64,000 bases of DNA from Rhynchopus sp. YZ270_cl-10 (Eukaryota > Euglenozoa > Diplonemea > Diplonemida > Diplonemidae). The notes beneath the pieces are model-generated. The model was not told where the DNA came from and searched no databases. It was given only the letters and a program-made list of their open reading frames with translations. A program made the translations under genes and the position numbers. Positions 50,404 through 61,242 of this stretch are shown here, piece by piece (within the stretch, counting starts at the first letter, position 1; the number at the start of each line of letters is the position of its first letter). The stretch spans positions 744,001 to 808,000 of the forward strand of contig OZ037908.1 of assembly GCA_964035575.1 (NCBI GenBank), read 5' to 3'.

Positions 50404-50460
50404 ACACAGTGGAGCACACTCTAGTGTGGCTACGCTAATACAATCAAGTTTTTCAAAACA
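50404..50460 (+). repeat. HP-B hairpin repeat
   Basis: ACAGTGGAGCACACTCTAGT with CTACGCTAATACAATCAAG. Preceded by a CT dinucleotide run (50,347-50,378). Confidence 0.7.
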
Positions 50461-51860
50461 AAAAAAAAAGGGGGTGCAACAGTATTTGGAGTGTACCATT
50501 GGTAAGCAATAGTATTTCACTACGACCTCTCCCCTTTTTTTGCTAGTTGTGTGTTTAGGAAAGGCAACTTCCTATTAAGCCCTGCCGACTCCTTTTTTTC
50601 TTGGAGCTTTCCAGGAACCGTACATTGCCCTGTTCCCTAAAAAATGGAATGGTAAAAAAGGTTTTCAAAAAAAAAAAAAAACAAAACAAAACAAAACAAA
50701 AAGTAACGTTCACACATTTGTTGTATAATTATAGTTCGTAGTTATTGGAGCAAAACCATCCCTCAACTCAGTGATATTCTTTGTTTCCTCTTATTGGGAA
50801 CAAAGCAGGAAAAAAACAGAGCAAAACTGAAAAACAATTTTTTTTTCACACACCAACTGTACACAGTCACGAGAGGACTATGTATTTCAAGCCATTCCTA
50901 TTTTATAGGGTGGCATATTGTACGAGATCTTCAACTTTCCCCGCTCTTCAAAATTTTTTAACTAACTACTGTCCTCTGATGATGAATACGGACAGATGGC
51001 ATTAGTGACATGAACCCCATTGCATTCTCCACGCTGAACGAAAACAGGTTATCAACAAAAAGAAAAACAAAACACATAAAAATTTAAAAAACGCTAGTGG
51101 AGCTGAGCTGAGCTCATCCTTAAAAAAAAAAAAAAAACACACACACACACATTGTCGTGCAATTTGTACATTTTTTTCCCCCCTCGCATTTTATCATCAA
51201 AGCTTTGTTGCCCGGGAGACCCCCGCTCTCTTTTTTTTATTTTATACCAAGTGAAATTTTTTTTAAAAAAATCCCCCCTTTCCCCCACTCCACCCCATTA
51301 GTTAAACTTCTACGCCATCATTCACTTATTACCACCAACACTCAAAAATACCCTTGTCATGTTTAGGTAGGGCACAGCGTCACATTTGATATGTAAATGA
51401 AATAAGTCGTCAACCCGTTTTTTTTAAAAAATGAAAAATCCCGATGTGCAGTGCACCCTGGTAGCCCTTCTATTCAGTAGAATAGATAGTATATGAAATG
51501 AAAATTCTGAGGTGCGTGAGAGAGGTACATTCGTCTTTACCAGTTTTGTGGGGGAAAAACAAAACAAAACAAAACTAGATCACATAAAAGTATCATAAAC
51601 AATCTATTCAATTCCCCACCTTTCATTTGTATTATGGGAACGATTGTGATCAAGGCGCACCTCAGCCATTGAGAGGCTCAGGTTTGAATATCACGAAACT
51701 GTTCTTTTTTTCTTTTGTCACAATTGGTAGCTTTTTTCCCTCAGTCTGCTGCTTCAAGTAATGCCATGTGTAGTGGCATCACTCTGTTTTTTGTTCATGA
51801 TTCAGAAAGACTGAAATACGTGTTATAATATTGAAGACTTTCAATTGCTTCTTAGTTGTT

Positions 51861-51900
<40 letters not shown>

Positions 51901-51906
51901 ACACAT
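50461..51906. other. No gene; weak repeat traces
   Basis: An HP-D tail at 50,860-50,900 (GTACACAGTCACGAGAGG). HP-A-like hairpins at 51,508-51,545 and 51,655-51,690 (CCTCAGCC-ATTGAGA-GGCTCAGG). A TTTAGGAAAGGCAACTTCCT block at 50,553 recurs at 61,435. A run of more than 35 T at 51,860 precedes the next element. Confidence 0.55.
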
Positions 51907-52803
51907 CAGGGTTTCCGCCAGGATTTGGGGTTTCAGAAATCGGGGTGTACCATGAAAACGACCCCCCAAAAAATTTTTTTCTCCCCGAAAAAGCGGTCGT
52001 CGCGCGCTTCGCGCGCGCCTCCCTGACAGACACAGGTAAGGCGAAGCGTGCGGGGGGGTGCTACAAAATTTTTTTTTTGGGAAGGGTTGAAAGGGCAGAG
52101 GGAGGCGCGAGATACACTCACTACCGGTTGAGGTGTCACTTCCACTGGCCGTATCGCCTCGTCAACCGTGGGAGGGGTCTCCTTCTTGACCAAGACAAGT
52201 CGGCTCTGCCGCAGCTTTGGCACAACTTTTGGGTTTTAGCACCAGGCTTTTTAGCACCAGCTTTCACAGCAACCATGTTAAGCTTCACAGCTGTGTTGTC
52301 TGGTAGAGGTGGTTCGTTTGGAAGTCGGGGGTGGAAGCTTAACAAGGTAAAGGAGTCTTGTGAGAGGGTGATGGCATTTGCTTTTTCATTGCATGGCGCT
52401 ACACAGTGATTACAGTGCTGCGGAACATGTAATAGAAAGTGAATGCACTCGTCGCTTGCACCGAGGCCTCCTTTAAAAAAGGAGGCAACACACAGAAGTG
52501 TCAATGATAATATAGCAACATCAAATAGCCAGCAACACAGCGCCGCAGGCGCACGGTACGCTACTTTTTTTTCTTTCCCCCCTAGATTTTACCCCTTTTC
52601 TTCCACTTCTTTTGACACAGCGAGCCAAACGCTCTGCACGGTGGGGTCACATGACCACGGGGGGTCATCGACAACCTCTAAAACCCCATTTTTCTCGGGG
52701 TGTACTTTGGTACACCCCGAATCCCTGTAAAAATCCAAATTTTTCCGGGGAAAATATTGGGGTGTACCAAAGTACACCCCGGTACACCTTGGCGGAAACT
52801 CTG
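51907..52803. mobile_element. hAT-like non-autonomous element, copy B
   Basis: Ends CAGGGTTTCCGCCAGGAT and CTTGGCGGAAACTCTG are inverse, and CACAT directly flanks both sides (51,902-51,906 and 52,804-52,808), a possible target duplication. It shares most blocks with copy A, including an HS module at 52,543, but holds about 220 bp more. The 192-codon frame inside has no known domain. Confidence 0.75.
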
Positions 52804-52902
52804 CACATAGTGGCCTGGTCGCCACGCTTCAAATGAGATTTGTAACGAAATGTCCACGAAAATTTTTTTAACCTTTCTATACCTTTGAAATTCATTAGCC
52901 TT

Positions 52903-52965
52903 CGGGCGACTTTGTGTACAGAACCCGTCCTCGGACAGGTGATTGTCGAAACTACAAAAAAAAAA
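52903..52965 (+). repeat. HP-C repeat
   Basis: GGGCGACTTTGTGTACAGAA, CCCGTCCTCGGACAGGTGAT, TGTCGAAACTAC and an A-run. Confidence 0.7.
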
Positions 52966-53434
52966 AAAAAAACGGTGACGGCGTTGCCGGCTGCGTGCAG
53001 ACTACATCTGAGGTGGCTGACCGTTTTAATTTTAATTTTATTTTTGTTTTATTTTTAAAAAATTACTCATTTTACTAAGTTTTTTTCTTTTCTTTTTGGT
53101 TTCGAGCAGGCAGCTCGAAACCACACTATTCCCCCCCTCCCTTCCCCCCACGTCTACAAAACTTTCAAGCAAAATTAAACAGAGCACAAAACACTTTCAA
53201 AACATACAAAAAAACATTTTCAAACTCCCTTCCCCCCAAAAAACAAAGTATTTGTGTACCGTTTTACCCAAAACGCATCCCCCTTGGCGGAAACCCTGGT
53301 TCTTCTCCCGCACAAAGAGAGTCCCAGTTACAATTTTTCAAAAATAAAAAACAACAACAAACAAAAAACACACGCATGCATAATAGTACCTATTTTCAAT
53401 GAACCAGACACACACACACACATCCGTCTTTTTA
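52966..53434. other. No gene; hAT-like end fragment
   Basis: CTTGGCGGAAACCCTG at 53,283-53,298 matches the right end of the hAT-like elements but has no partner nearby. Otherwise AT- and C-rich spacer. Confidence 0.5.
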
Positions 53435-53490
53435 TGGTGCCTGCGTCCACCAATGTACGGTGAGGCGTTTTGCACTTTCAACTTCTCTTG
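53435..53490 (+). repeat. HP-F hairpin repeat
   Basis: GTGCCTGCGTCCACCAATGT, ACGGTGAGGCGTTTTGCAC, TTTCAACTTCTC. Closest to the copy at 23,431. Confidence 0.65.
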
Positions 53491-53701
53491 TACGTCTCTG
53501 TGCTCTTTTTTCTTTTACTGACACGACGTAAACTGTTTTGTATTCTTCCTTACCTCTGTATTGCTGACACCCCTCCCTTTTCCACACAAAAGCCTCGAGA
53601 AGGAAACAATTTTCCCCTCCACCAGCTCTTTTTCCGTGTTACACATTTTATCAATTACTCAAAAGAAACCCTTCACGCTCTTCCATCCCCCAAACCCACA
53701 G

Positions 53702-53732
<31 letters not shown>

Positions 53733-53899
53733 GACGCTCTCCCCCAGGGGACATTGGTAGTTTGAGATTTTGAAAAAAAAGCCGGTGTGAGCCAAAAAAG
53801 CCGGTGTGAGGCAATTTTTTTTTCCCCACGCATTTTTGGCAGAGACCTCCACAACTCTTTCCCCTCCGCGCCCTTGTCTAACCATATGACATCAAAACT

Positions 53900-54150
53900 T
53901 TTCTGGCGAAGCCACGGTACGCAACATTTCAAAAATTGTGACATAAAATCGCACGCTTTTATAGCCAAACTATGGTAAAGGTAGCTGTGACTATGGCATA
54001 GGGTAGAGCTGTGGGCTACCGCTCGTCATTTTTAGCTGCGCCGCAGGCGCACGGTACGCTACTTTTTTATGAGAGTTGCGAACATCTATTTCTTTTGATT
54101 GAACGGACCGATTGGTCTTTGTGGTGGGGTCACATGCACATAAGAAACCG
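53900..54150 (+). repeat. Two HS modules of different type
   Basis: 53,901: CTGGCGAAGCCACGGTACGC followed by AACATTTC (TGGC/GCCA stem). 54,038: CTGCGCCGCAGGCGCACGGT followed by ACGCTAC (GCGCC/GGCGC stem), then GGTCTTTGTGGTGGGGTCAC. The two stem types lie within 140 bp. Confidence 0.75.
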
Positions 54151-54219
54151 CTACAGATGTGGTTGTAGCCTTGTATGAGGAGATACAATTCAGAAAAAAA
54201 TTCAAAAATCCGCCTTTTT

Positions 54220-55441
54220 GGTGTGGCTGAAGGGGGGTGCTATTTTCTGCTATTTTCTGCTACTTTCTGCTATTTTCTGCTATTTTCTGCTATTTTGGGG
54301 GTCTGGATTTTTTTTATTTTTTGGCCGTGGTTTGGGCTTTTGCTAAAGGGAGGGGAAATGAGGGACTCCTGACCCCAGCCAGTCCCCAAAACACTTACCA
54401 AAGATGCAGGACAACGTTTTTTTCGAGCAAAAAAGCGTAAAAAATAAGTAAAATAGAGAGAGGTTACAGAATACAAAAATAAGAGCAATTTTAGCAAAAA
54501 AAAAATATATATTTTGTCCCGATATAGACCAGGTGCTGTACTGTGTACTGTGTACTGTGTACTGTGTACTGTGTACTGTGTACTGTGTACTGTGTACTGT
54601 GTACTGTGTACTGTGTACTGTGTACTGTGTACTGTGTACTGTGTACTGTGTACTGTGTACTGTGTACTGTGTACTGTGTACTGTGTACTGTGTACTGTGT
54701 ACTGTGTACTGTGTACTGTGTACTGTGTACTGTGTACTGTGTACTGTGTACTGTGTACTGTGTACTGTGTACTGTGTACTGTGTACTGTGTACTGTGTAC
54801 TGTGTACTGTGTACTGTGTACTGTGTACTGTGTACTGTGTACTGTGTACTGTGTACTGTGTACTGTGTACTGTGTACTGTGTACTGTGTACTGTGTACTG
54901 TGTACTGTGTACTGTGTACTGTGTACTGTGTACTGTGTACTGTGTACTGTGTACTGTGTACTGTGTACTGTGTACTGTGTACTGTGTACTGTGTACTGTG
55001 TACTGTGTACTGTGTACTGTGTACTGTGTACTGTGTACTGTGTACTGTGTACTGTGTACTGTGTACTGTGTACTGTGTACTGTGTACTGTGTACTGTGTA
55101 CTGTGTACTGTGTACTGTGTACTGTGTACTGTGTACTGTGTACTGTGTACTGTGTACTGTGTACTGTGTACTGTGTACTGTGTACTGTGTACTGTGTACT
55201 GTGTACTGTGTACTGTGTACTGTGTACTGTGTACTGTGTACTGTGTACTGTGTACTGTGTACTGTGTACCTTATGATCCGTTTGTGGAGTGGGAGGGGGT
55301 TTCCGGGTTTGCGGGCTGGCCAAGTTTCCTTCCCTCGTCCATCGTGAGCCACACCACCACCCAGCCACCAAACCCAAAAAAAACCCCCCAAAGTGCTATT
55401 TTCTGCTATTTTCTGCTATTTTGGGGTCGTCAGCCACACCA
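54220..55441. mobile_element. Element with GGTGTGGCTGA ends around a satellite
   Basis: GGTGTGGCTGA (54,220) is inverted at 55,431-55,441 (TCAGCCACACC). Beside both ends are TGCTATTTTC units, in direct orientation (54,238-54,295; 55,393-55,422). Between them lies the 733-bp heptamer satellite. No transposase. Confidence 0.5.
54536..55268. repeat. Heptamer satellite TACTGTG, about 105 units
   Basis: The largest simple array in the window, 733 bp with no variants seen. It is the reverse complement of the GTACACA array at 28,197. Frames of up to 373 codons cross it on both strands and are artefacts. Confidence 0.98.
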
Positions 55442-55461
55442 GACTTTTTCTTTTTTTTTTT

Positions 55462-55575
55462 TGAAAACTTGGTTGTATTAGTGTAGCCACCCTAGAGTGT
55501 GCTCCACTATTTTTTTTTTTTTCTCAAAATCCCACACCGGCTTAGCCGGTGTGGCCACACCGGCACACCGGCATA
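55462..55575 (-). repeat. HP-B in inverse orientation, then a GGTGTGG hairpin
   Basis: CTTGGTTGTATTAGTGTAGC and CACCCTAGAGTGTGCTCCAC is the reverse complement of HP-B and the only minus-strand copy I found. CCACACCGGCTTAGCCGGTG at 55,531 is a perfect hairpin. Confidence 0.75.
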
Positions 55576-56407
55576 CTAATGTCCCCTGCTCTCCCCCACA
55601 ATTTTGATTTTTGCTTCACACTTTCATATGTAATTCTCAAATTATCCCCCGCCCAGATCATGCAATAAAGCACGAAAATACAAGATGTATTTTAAACTTT
55701 TTTGAAGATACGAAACAAAACACCCCCTTTATTGATGTGGGCTGACACACTGCTTGTTATATCTTTGTCCAGCTCGCTGTAAATTTTTTTTAAAAAACAT
55801 AAAATCAGAGCAAAACAGAGAACCAACCATTTTTCTCTCTAAAACTTTCACAAATCCCTCCCATTCACGCTCGCTTGACAACCCCACCCTAGAAAAAGAT
55901 TAACGATTGTGAACGAAAAAGAAATAACACCTTCTTACCTTCCGCAATTCAAAAAAAAGGGAGGGGCTTCGGCCAAACACTACAAAATTGTACACCACCA
56001 ACCTGGTGGTACGTTGAAGATTAGTAGAAAAATGAAAAAAACGGGAAAAAAATAATACGGTGGTAACACTGTTACCCTTGGCGGTTGTCTTAACGTATAC
56101 AGAGAGAACGAGGTATATTTCATCTCTCGGGTTTTTCATATCTTCCCCCTCCCTCCCTCCCTCCTCACCCCGTTTCATTCGTCCTACTCTGTCTTATGTC
56201 TTCCACAGCCTTTAGCAAAAGAGTCTGCGATGGGTTTTGGTGTTTTTTTTTAACGTTGTCGAGACGTGGCACTGTATCCTCGCGGTTCTCTTTTTTAAAA
56301 AGGGAGGAAGACCCCATATAAGCAATACTTAGAGCGACTGAGCGTCAAGAGGCTTAGGATCATCAATTCCAACGTTGAAAAAAAAAATTTTTTTTAAAAC
56401 AAAATTT
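55576..56407. other. No gene; HP-A-like hairpin at the end
   Basis: AT-rich spacer. GCGACTGAGCGTCAAGAGGC with TTAGGATCATC at 56,333-56,364 is HP-A-like, with a weaker stem. Confidence 0.5.
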
Positions 56408-57012
56408 CAGGGCTTCCGCTTGGTTTTTGGTCTCAAAATTTGGTCCCCCCGCTAGCGGTCGTCGCGCGCGCGCTACTCCTTACAGCCGCAGGGAAGGAGA
56501 GGGGGGAGGTGGGCGCCGCAGGCGAAAAAAAAAATTCACTATTTGCAGTTTTGCCGTGTGCTTTTGTTTTTCTGAAGACAGCAAGAGCGCCGCAGGCGCA
56601 CGGTACGCTACTTTTGCCCTCTTTTCTTTGACTAGTGGAGGTGGTGGAGGCCGAACGGCTTGTGAAGGAAGCTGAGATGGTGATGGTGTTTGTTGAGTAG
56701 GTGTAGGCAATTTGAAGTGTCGCGCAAAACCTTGGGACGCCATTTGATTGTGTGCTGGTAGGAAGGAATTCAGCGCCGCAGGCGCACGGTACGCTACGTC
56801 CCCCTTTTTTTCTCTTCCTTTTTCTGTCTTCTTTGGACTAATCGAGCCGATTGCTGCTCACGATGGGGTCACAGGTGCATATGAAACCACGCACCTTACT
56901 ACCCAGTGTGCCTCATAGTACGGCTCATACTGCCTCCTTTTTTTTTTTTTTTGCGATTCCCAAAATTTGGTCCCCCCGGGCGGGGGGACCAAAAGCCTAC
57001 GCGGAAACCCTG
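56408..57012. mobile_element. hAT-like non-autonomous element, copy C
   Basis: Ends CAGGGCTTCCGC and GCGGAAACCCTG. Just inside are CAAAATTTGGTCCCCC (56,435) and CCAAAATTTGGTCCCCCC (56,959) in direct orientation. HS modules lie at 56,588 and 56,772, the second with GAGCCGATTGCTGCTCACGA. No transposase. Confidence 0.65.
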
Positions 57013-57179
57013 CAAAAACAAAAACAAAAAAATAGAGTGTACGTGATGCCCCCAGAGACATCTGTACATTCTCCCTTTTTATTTTCTCACCTTTTTTATT
57101 TGCTAAATGACTGTCCACGTAATTTTTTTATTCACGCATCTCACCACCCTACACCCTTTGTGTTTGTGCGCGCATGTTT

Positions 57180-57701
57180 TTCAACTTACCTTCCTTCACC
57201 CCCCCTGTAAGGGCAACCGTAGGTGAAGTAAGGTATAGTATTGAAATCGATGTGGGGGGGGAGTAAAGGGTCAATTTTACAAAACCAGATTTTGAGGAAA
57301 ATTTTAGCCGAAAATGGGCCCCACGTATAAGGAACCGGGCTCATATTTCTCAAAATTTAAGTGGTCAAAAAATTGTCCAATTTTCGAGATTGACCCCACC
57401 ACTGCACGGGCAGAGCCCAAAAACGCAAATAAGGACCCTTTTCAACTTACCTTCCTTCACCCCCCCTGTAAGGGCAACCGTAGGTGAAGTAAGGTATAGT
57501 ATTGAAATCGATGTGGGGGGGGAGTAAAGGGTCAATTTTACAAAACCAGATTTTGAGGAAAATTTTAGCCGAAAATGGGCCCCACGTATAAGGAACCGGG
57601 CTCATATTTCTCAAAATTTAAGTGGTCAAAAAATTGTCCAATTTTCGAGATTGACCCCACCACTGCACGGGCAGAGCCCAAAAACGCAAATAAGGACCCT
57701 T
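57180..57701 (+). repeat. 261-bp perfect tandem duplication
   Basis: CAACTTACCTTCCTTCACCC at 57,182 and 57,443. I found no difference between the units. The unit ends in the GATTGACCCCACCACTGCAC block also seen at 23,833, so the duplication copied the upstream part of the acidic-protein locus. Confidence 0.9.
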
Positions 57702-58345
57702 TTTAATTTGTTCTCTTGAAATGTGTAATTTCAAGTTTTCTAGAAAAAAATAGCAACTGATCCTACAAGGGTTGAAGGAAGGTGTGTTGAAAACAACAAC
57801 AAAACAAGGAATTGCTAAGAAAAAGAACGAGGTGTGCTGTGGGAAACTCCGCACGATTTTCGAAAGCAACATAGCAGCCTGGCGCTTTGCTGGGTGGTGC
57901 TGATGCGCATGGTGTGATCGACGACAGTTCGTCGTCTGTGTTCCTTGCGCACTCCTCCTCCGGCGACGATGAGTGGGAGGCTGTGGACGACGACGACGTG
58001 GAACACGCCGACCATCGATCGAGCAAATGGTGCTGGACGAAGAGGGGTCTGAGGATGACAGCCCCCGTTCTTGAACGTTTCAAGTGCAGGCGTCCCAGTG
58101 GTTGTGGCAGCGTTTTCGCATACCTGCAGAAGAGCAGAGTGTAGATTATTTCTACAGGGTGGTGTTCAGGAGTGTGGGTCCCCCCATAACCACAGCACAC
58201 CCCGTTTTTTTTCCGATAGCAATTACTTGTTTTTTTTTTTCTTCTTTTTTTTACACTTTCTGTTGTTGTTCGCAGGGTACTTTGTGCTTTCACCCGGATG
58301 GCTGGTATCGTATGAGGGTCAGTCGGAGGTGCGTCAATGACTACT
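57702..58345 (+). pseudogene. Acidic-protein locus, copy 2
   Basis: Paralogue of 23,765-24,440. The longest frame (57,875-58,144) encodes GGADAHGVIDDSSSSVFLAH and then DDEWEAVDDDDVEHADHRSS, Asp/Glu-rich, and ends ...FAYLQKSRV; it has no ATG. Further on, a T-rich tract ending TGTTCGCAG (58,276) precedes GTACTTTGTGCTTTCACCC, which recurs at 340-412 and could be a second exon. No known domain. Either a decayed host gene family or a coding-like repeat; the shared non-coding flanks favour segmental duplication. Confidence 0.35.
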
Positions 58346-58576
58346 ATTTATCTTCTTCTTTTTTTTATTTACTTTTTTGGAAAAGTGTAGTTACCATCTT
58401 GCGTCAGCTCCACTTTCAATTTTTTTTTTATTCTTTTTTGTTTCACTTTTGCGAGGTGGCTTTAGTAACAAATATGATTTGACACGGTTAAGCATTTTCC
58501 CTTGCATTGTGTCCAGCTTATTGCCGGACGCGTGACCACAACACCCAGTTCCGCTCAAGTTTCAAAACAAATAAAT

Positions 58577-58632
58577 AGTGGAGCAGAGACTCATTCTCGG
58601 GTGTCTACACTAATGCAACCAAGCTTTTAAAA
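58577..58632 (+). repeat. HP-B hairpin repeat
   Basis: AGTGGAGCAGAGACTCATTC, TCGGGTGTCTACACTAATGC, AACCAAGC. The stem ends are conserved, the loop is not. Confidence 0.7.
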
Positions 58633-58836
58633 AAAGCAAAAAAAAAAAAAGTCAAAACATCATGGCCCCGTGTCATTCCTGTATGCGTCCTAGCCTCGTG
58701 TAATTTTTTTTTTTGTTCAGTCGTTAGTTCAATACCCTTTGCTAAGTTGGTACTGAACGCTAAGGGAGGTTTGTCTTTTAATCAAAAATGCCCTACATTA
58801 ATTTTCTTTTCAGTGAAAAAACTTTTTTTCACCCCA

Positions 58837-59044
58837 AGGCATACCCCCGAAGAAACAAAATACGTATTCGCCCTGTATTCGGATCTCAAAATTCCTGGAC
58901 CATATTCGGATCCAAGAAGCCCCTATTTTCGGAAAAAGGGCGAATATTGTGGTGTTTAACGTATTTGGGTGTATTCAGATCATGTTCGCCCTGTATTCAG
59001 ATCCGAAAATAGGGCGAATATGAATTCGCCTTCGGGGTATGCCT
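58837..59044. mobile_element. 208-bp element with GGCATACCCC ends
   Basis: AGGCATACCCCCGAAG and CTTCGGGGTATGCCT are inverse ends. Inside, TTCGCCCTGTATTCGGATC and relatives repeat in both orientations. A relative without clear ends is at 62,425-62,560 (CACCCTGTATTCGGATCTCA). Confidence 0.75.
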
Positions 59045-59141
59045 AGTGGCCGTATTGTGATCAGTGCTCATCATGATACATAATATACATCACAATACAA
59101 ACAGAAGATTTTTGGGGTTTCAAAACTCAGAGAGTTTTTTT

Positions 59142-59350
59142 TAAGGTGACTAAGCACGAGAGGTTTAGGATCATCTTATAAGCTTTTCTTTTTTTTTTTT
59201 TACCCCAATGTTTGTTGTGTGACTGTAACCTTTAATACGTTCAATTTAAAAATCAGAGGGGGAAAAGCCCCTCACGGAAATCAAAGCTTTTTTTTTTTTT
59301 TTTTGAAAAAGGTGCATGCACTTGAGGCATATTCATCTTTAACGTTTTCT
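59142..59350 (+). repeat. Two HP-A hairpins with different stems
   Basis: 59,142: AAGGTGACTAAGC-ACGAGAG-GTTTAGGATCATCTT (one G-U pair). 59,309: AAGGTGCATGC-ACTTGAG-GCATATTCATCTT. Both are followed by A(A/T)(A/G)CGTTTTC-like or AAGCTTTTC tails and T-runs. Confidence 0.8.
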
Positions 59351-60777
59351 TTCTTTTTTGATTAGAGTGGGAAGAAGATTGCCACCTCCAGTATGTCAAA
59401 GCGATGATCCGGTCGAGAACGGGTTTCAACTTTCTGCGTAGATTTTTTTTTGTCGTACCCTTTTTTTTTTTTGCGAAGAAAATAAATATGTCTGCTGCCT
59501 CGGCAGTAGTCCATTGATCAAACAAAATGTTTTTGTTTTGGTTTTATTTTTTGTTTATTTTTTTTTGTCCAGCTTCTCTTTTTTATTTTATTTTTTTTCT
59601 CCATGTCACATTCATCTCTGGGACAGTTGAAGGTGGGGAGGGGGTAAGAAGATCTGCCACCTGGAACAAACCAGGGGAGAAACAATACGAGATCTATCAA
59701 AAAAATCACGATGCGTGCGTAACAAAGTATTTCACCCCACCATTTTTTTCTTTTTTTTCTTTCTTTTGCTGCTGTATGCAGTATGGCGAAGTGTTTTTGT
59801 GCCTGCAACTCCCGTTTGAACATGTTTTTTTATTAGGTACATTGTCACGAAAGACGAGAGTGTATTCGAAAGAAAAAAATCACATTTTCGTTCTTAGTGA
59901 AATCACCTGTAATTGACATAGTACGGGTTCAGCATTAACACAACCTACTTGCCCACACTACCCTTTTCATTGCAACTTAAGGTGCGAGGGGGCTCCGGCC
60001 CGTCTTTACCAACTGTTCTTTTGTTTTCAGTAACTTTGAGATCTGTACCAGGTTATACCAACTTGTGTTTTTTTTTTCTTCTTTTTCTTTTTCTTTTTCA
60101 CAACATTGTCATGAGATGTGTGATCTGCACGACGCATTCACCTTTTCAAGATTTTTTGTAATTTTTTTTTTCTTCCAAATATTGTCAAAGGATGTTGTGT
60201 GTGTTTGAGTATCTGGTGTGGTACAATCCCTATTCGGGATATAGCACATTGTGTGGGTGTGTGTGTGTGTGTTTTTGAAATCAATTTATGGGGAATTCCT
60301 TCACGGGAATATTCCCCCAAAATGTGTGTGTTTGATAACTAATAGGGGGTAATTCTTGCGCAGAATATGGCCCCAAATGTGTATGTGCGTCACCCCAAAC
60401 CCACAGTGCCTTTCCGGAGAGCTAAGCAACAAGAGGCTTCGGGTTTTCGTGTTCAATTTTATTTTATTATTATTTTTTTTGCCGGTGCTTTTTTCACACT
60501 TTTCACGTAGTGCTTAAATTCATCTCCCCCTCCTCCCCTCCCACTCCCTCAATTACTTACAAAGTACTACAATGAAATACAATACAAAACAAACGGAGTA
60601 GCAAAAACAAAAAACAAAAAACAAACAAAACTTTCAAATCCCCTCCCCTCCCCTCAATTACCCTTCTATTCCACCTTCCCAAATGCCCAAAACATTAACC
60701 CAAAACCCAACACCCAGAGAGACAGGGTGCTCAACGAACGCTGAGACCCCCTGTAGAGAGAGACCAAAAAAAAGCAG
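59351..60777. other. No gene seen
   Basis: T-rich, with a GT dinucleotide run at 60,251-60,272 and weak HP-A-like GAGCTAAGCAACAAGAGGCT at 60,418. Frames of 101-129 codons at 59,518-59,916 run through T-runs and are not supported. Confidence 0.5.
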
Positions 60778-60840
60778 TGGAGATTGCACAACTGTGGCAA
60801 CACAACCGAGGCAAACTACACTACTCCAACAATTTATCAA
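60778..60840 (+). repeat. HP-G repeat
   Basis: GTGGAGATTGCACAACTGTG, GCAACACAACCGAGGC, CTACACTACTCCAACAATTT. Nearly identical to 13,627-13,686. Confidence 0.75.
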
Positions 60841-61242
60841 AAAAGAAAAAGAAAAAAATGAACGAAAATAAGTGAAGGACAGACCCTAGCACTACTCAAA
60901 GTGCGTACTTAGGCGATGGTCCACAAAAGGTAGCACAACCCTCCCCCCCAGCCCCCCTTCATTCTTATGTTCGTCCACAATTCTCTTTAACGCTGAGGTG
61001 TTGTTTTGCCTTGTCCCTTTCTAGCTCCCCCGTTATTGTTAATACGTACAGTGCTCCAAATAAAGTGGCGTCGATTTTGAGAATTATTTTTTTTTGGCAA
61101 TTTGACGACGTTTAGATCATATTTGGAGTTCTGTAGATTATCAAAAAAAAGAGGAAATTAAAAAAAAAGGTTTTTACGCACGACAGGCTAGAGTGGGAGG
61201 GGGAATAAGTCCAGTTGTTAGTGAAAGAAATTGTCTATTTCT
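60841..61242. other. No gene seen
   Basis: AT-rich with C-runs; no repeat family member recognised. Confidence 0.5.

Noticed and set aside
51831-52409. 192-codon ORF in hAT-like copy B
   Set aside because: It begins in a T-run, crosses the element end, and is not kept in copy A. No transposase motif is visible.
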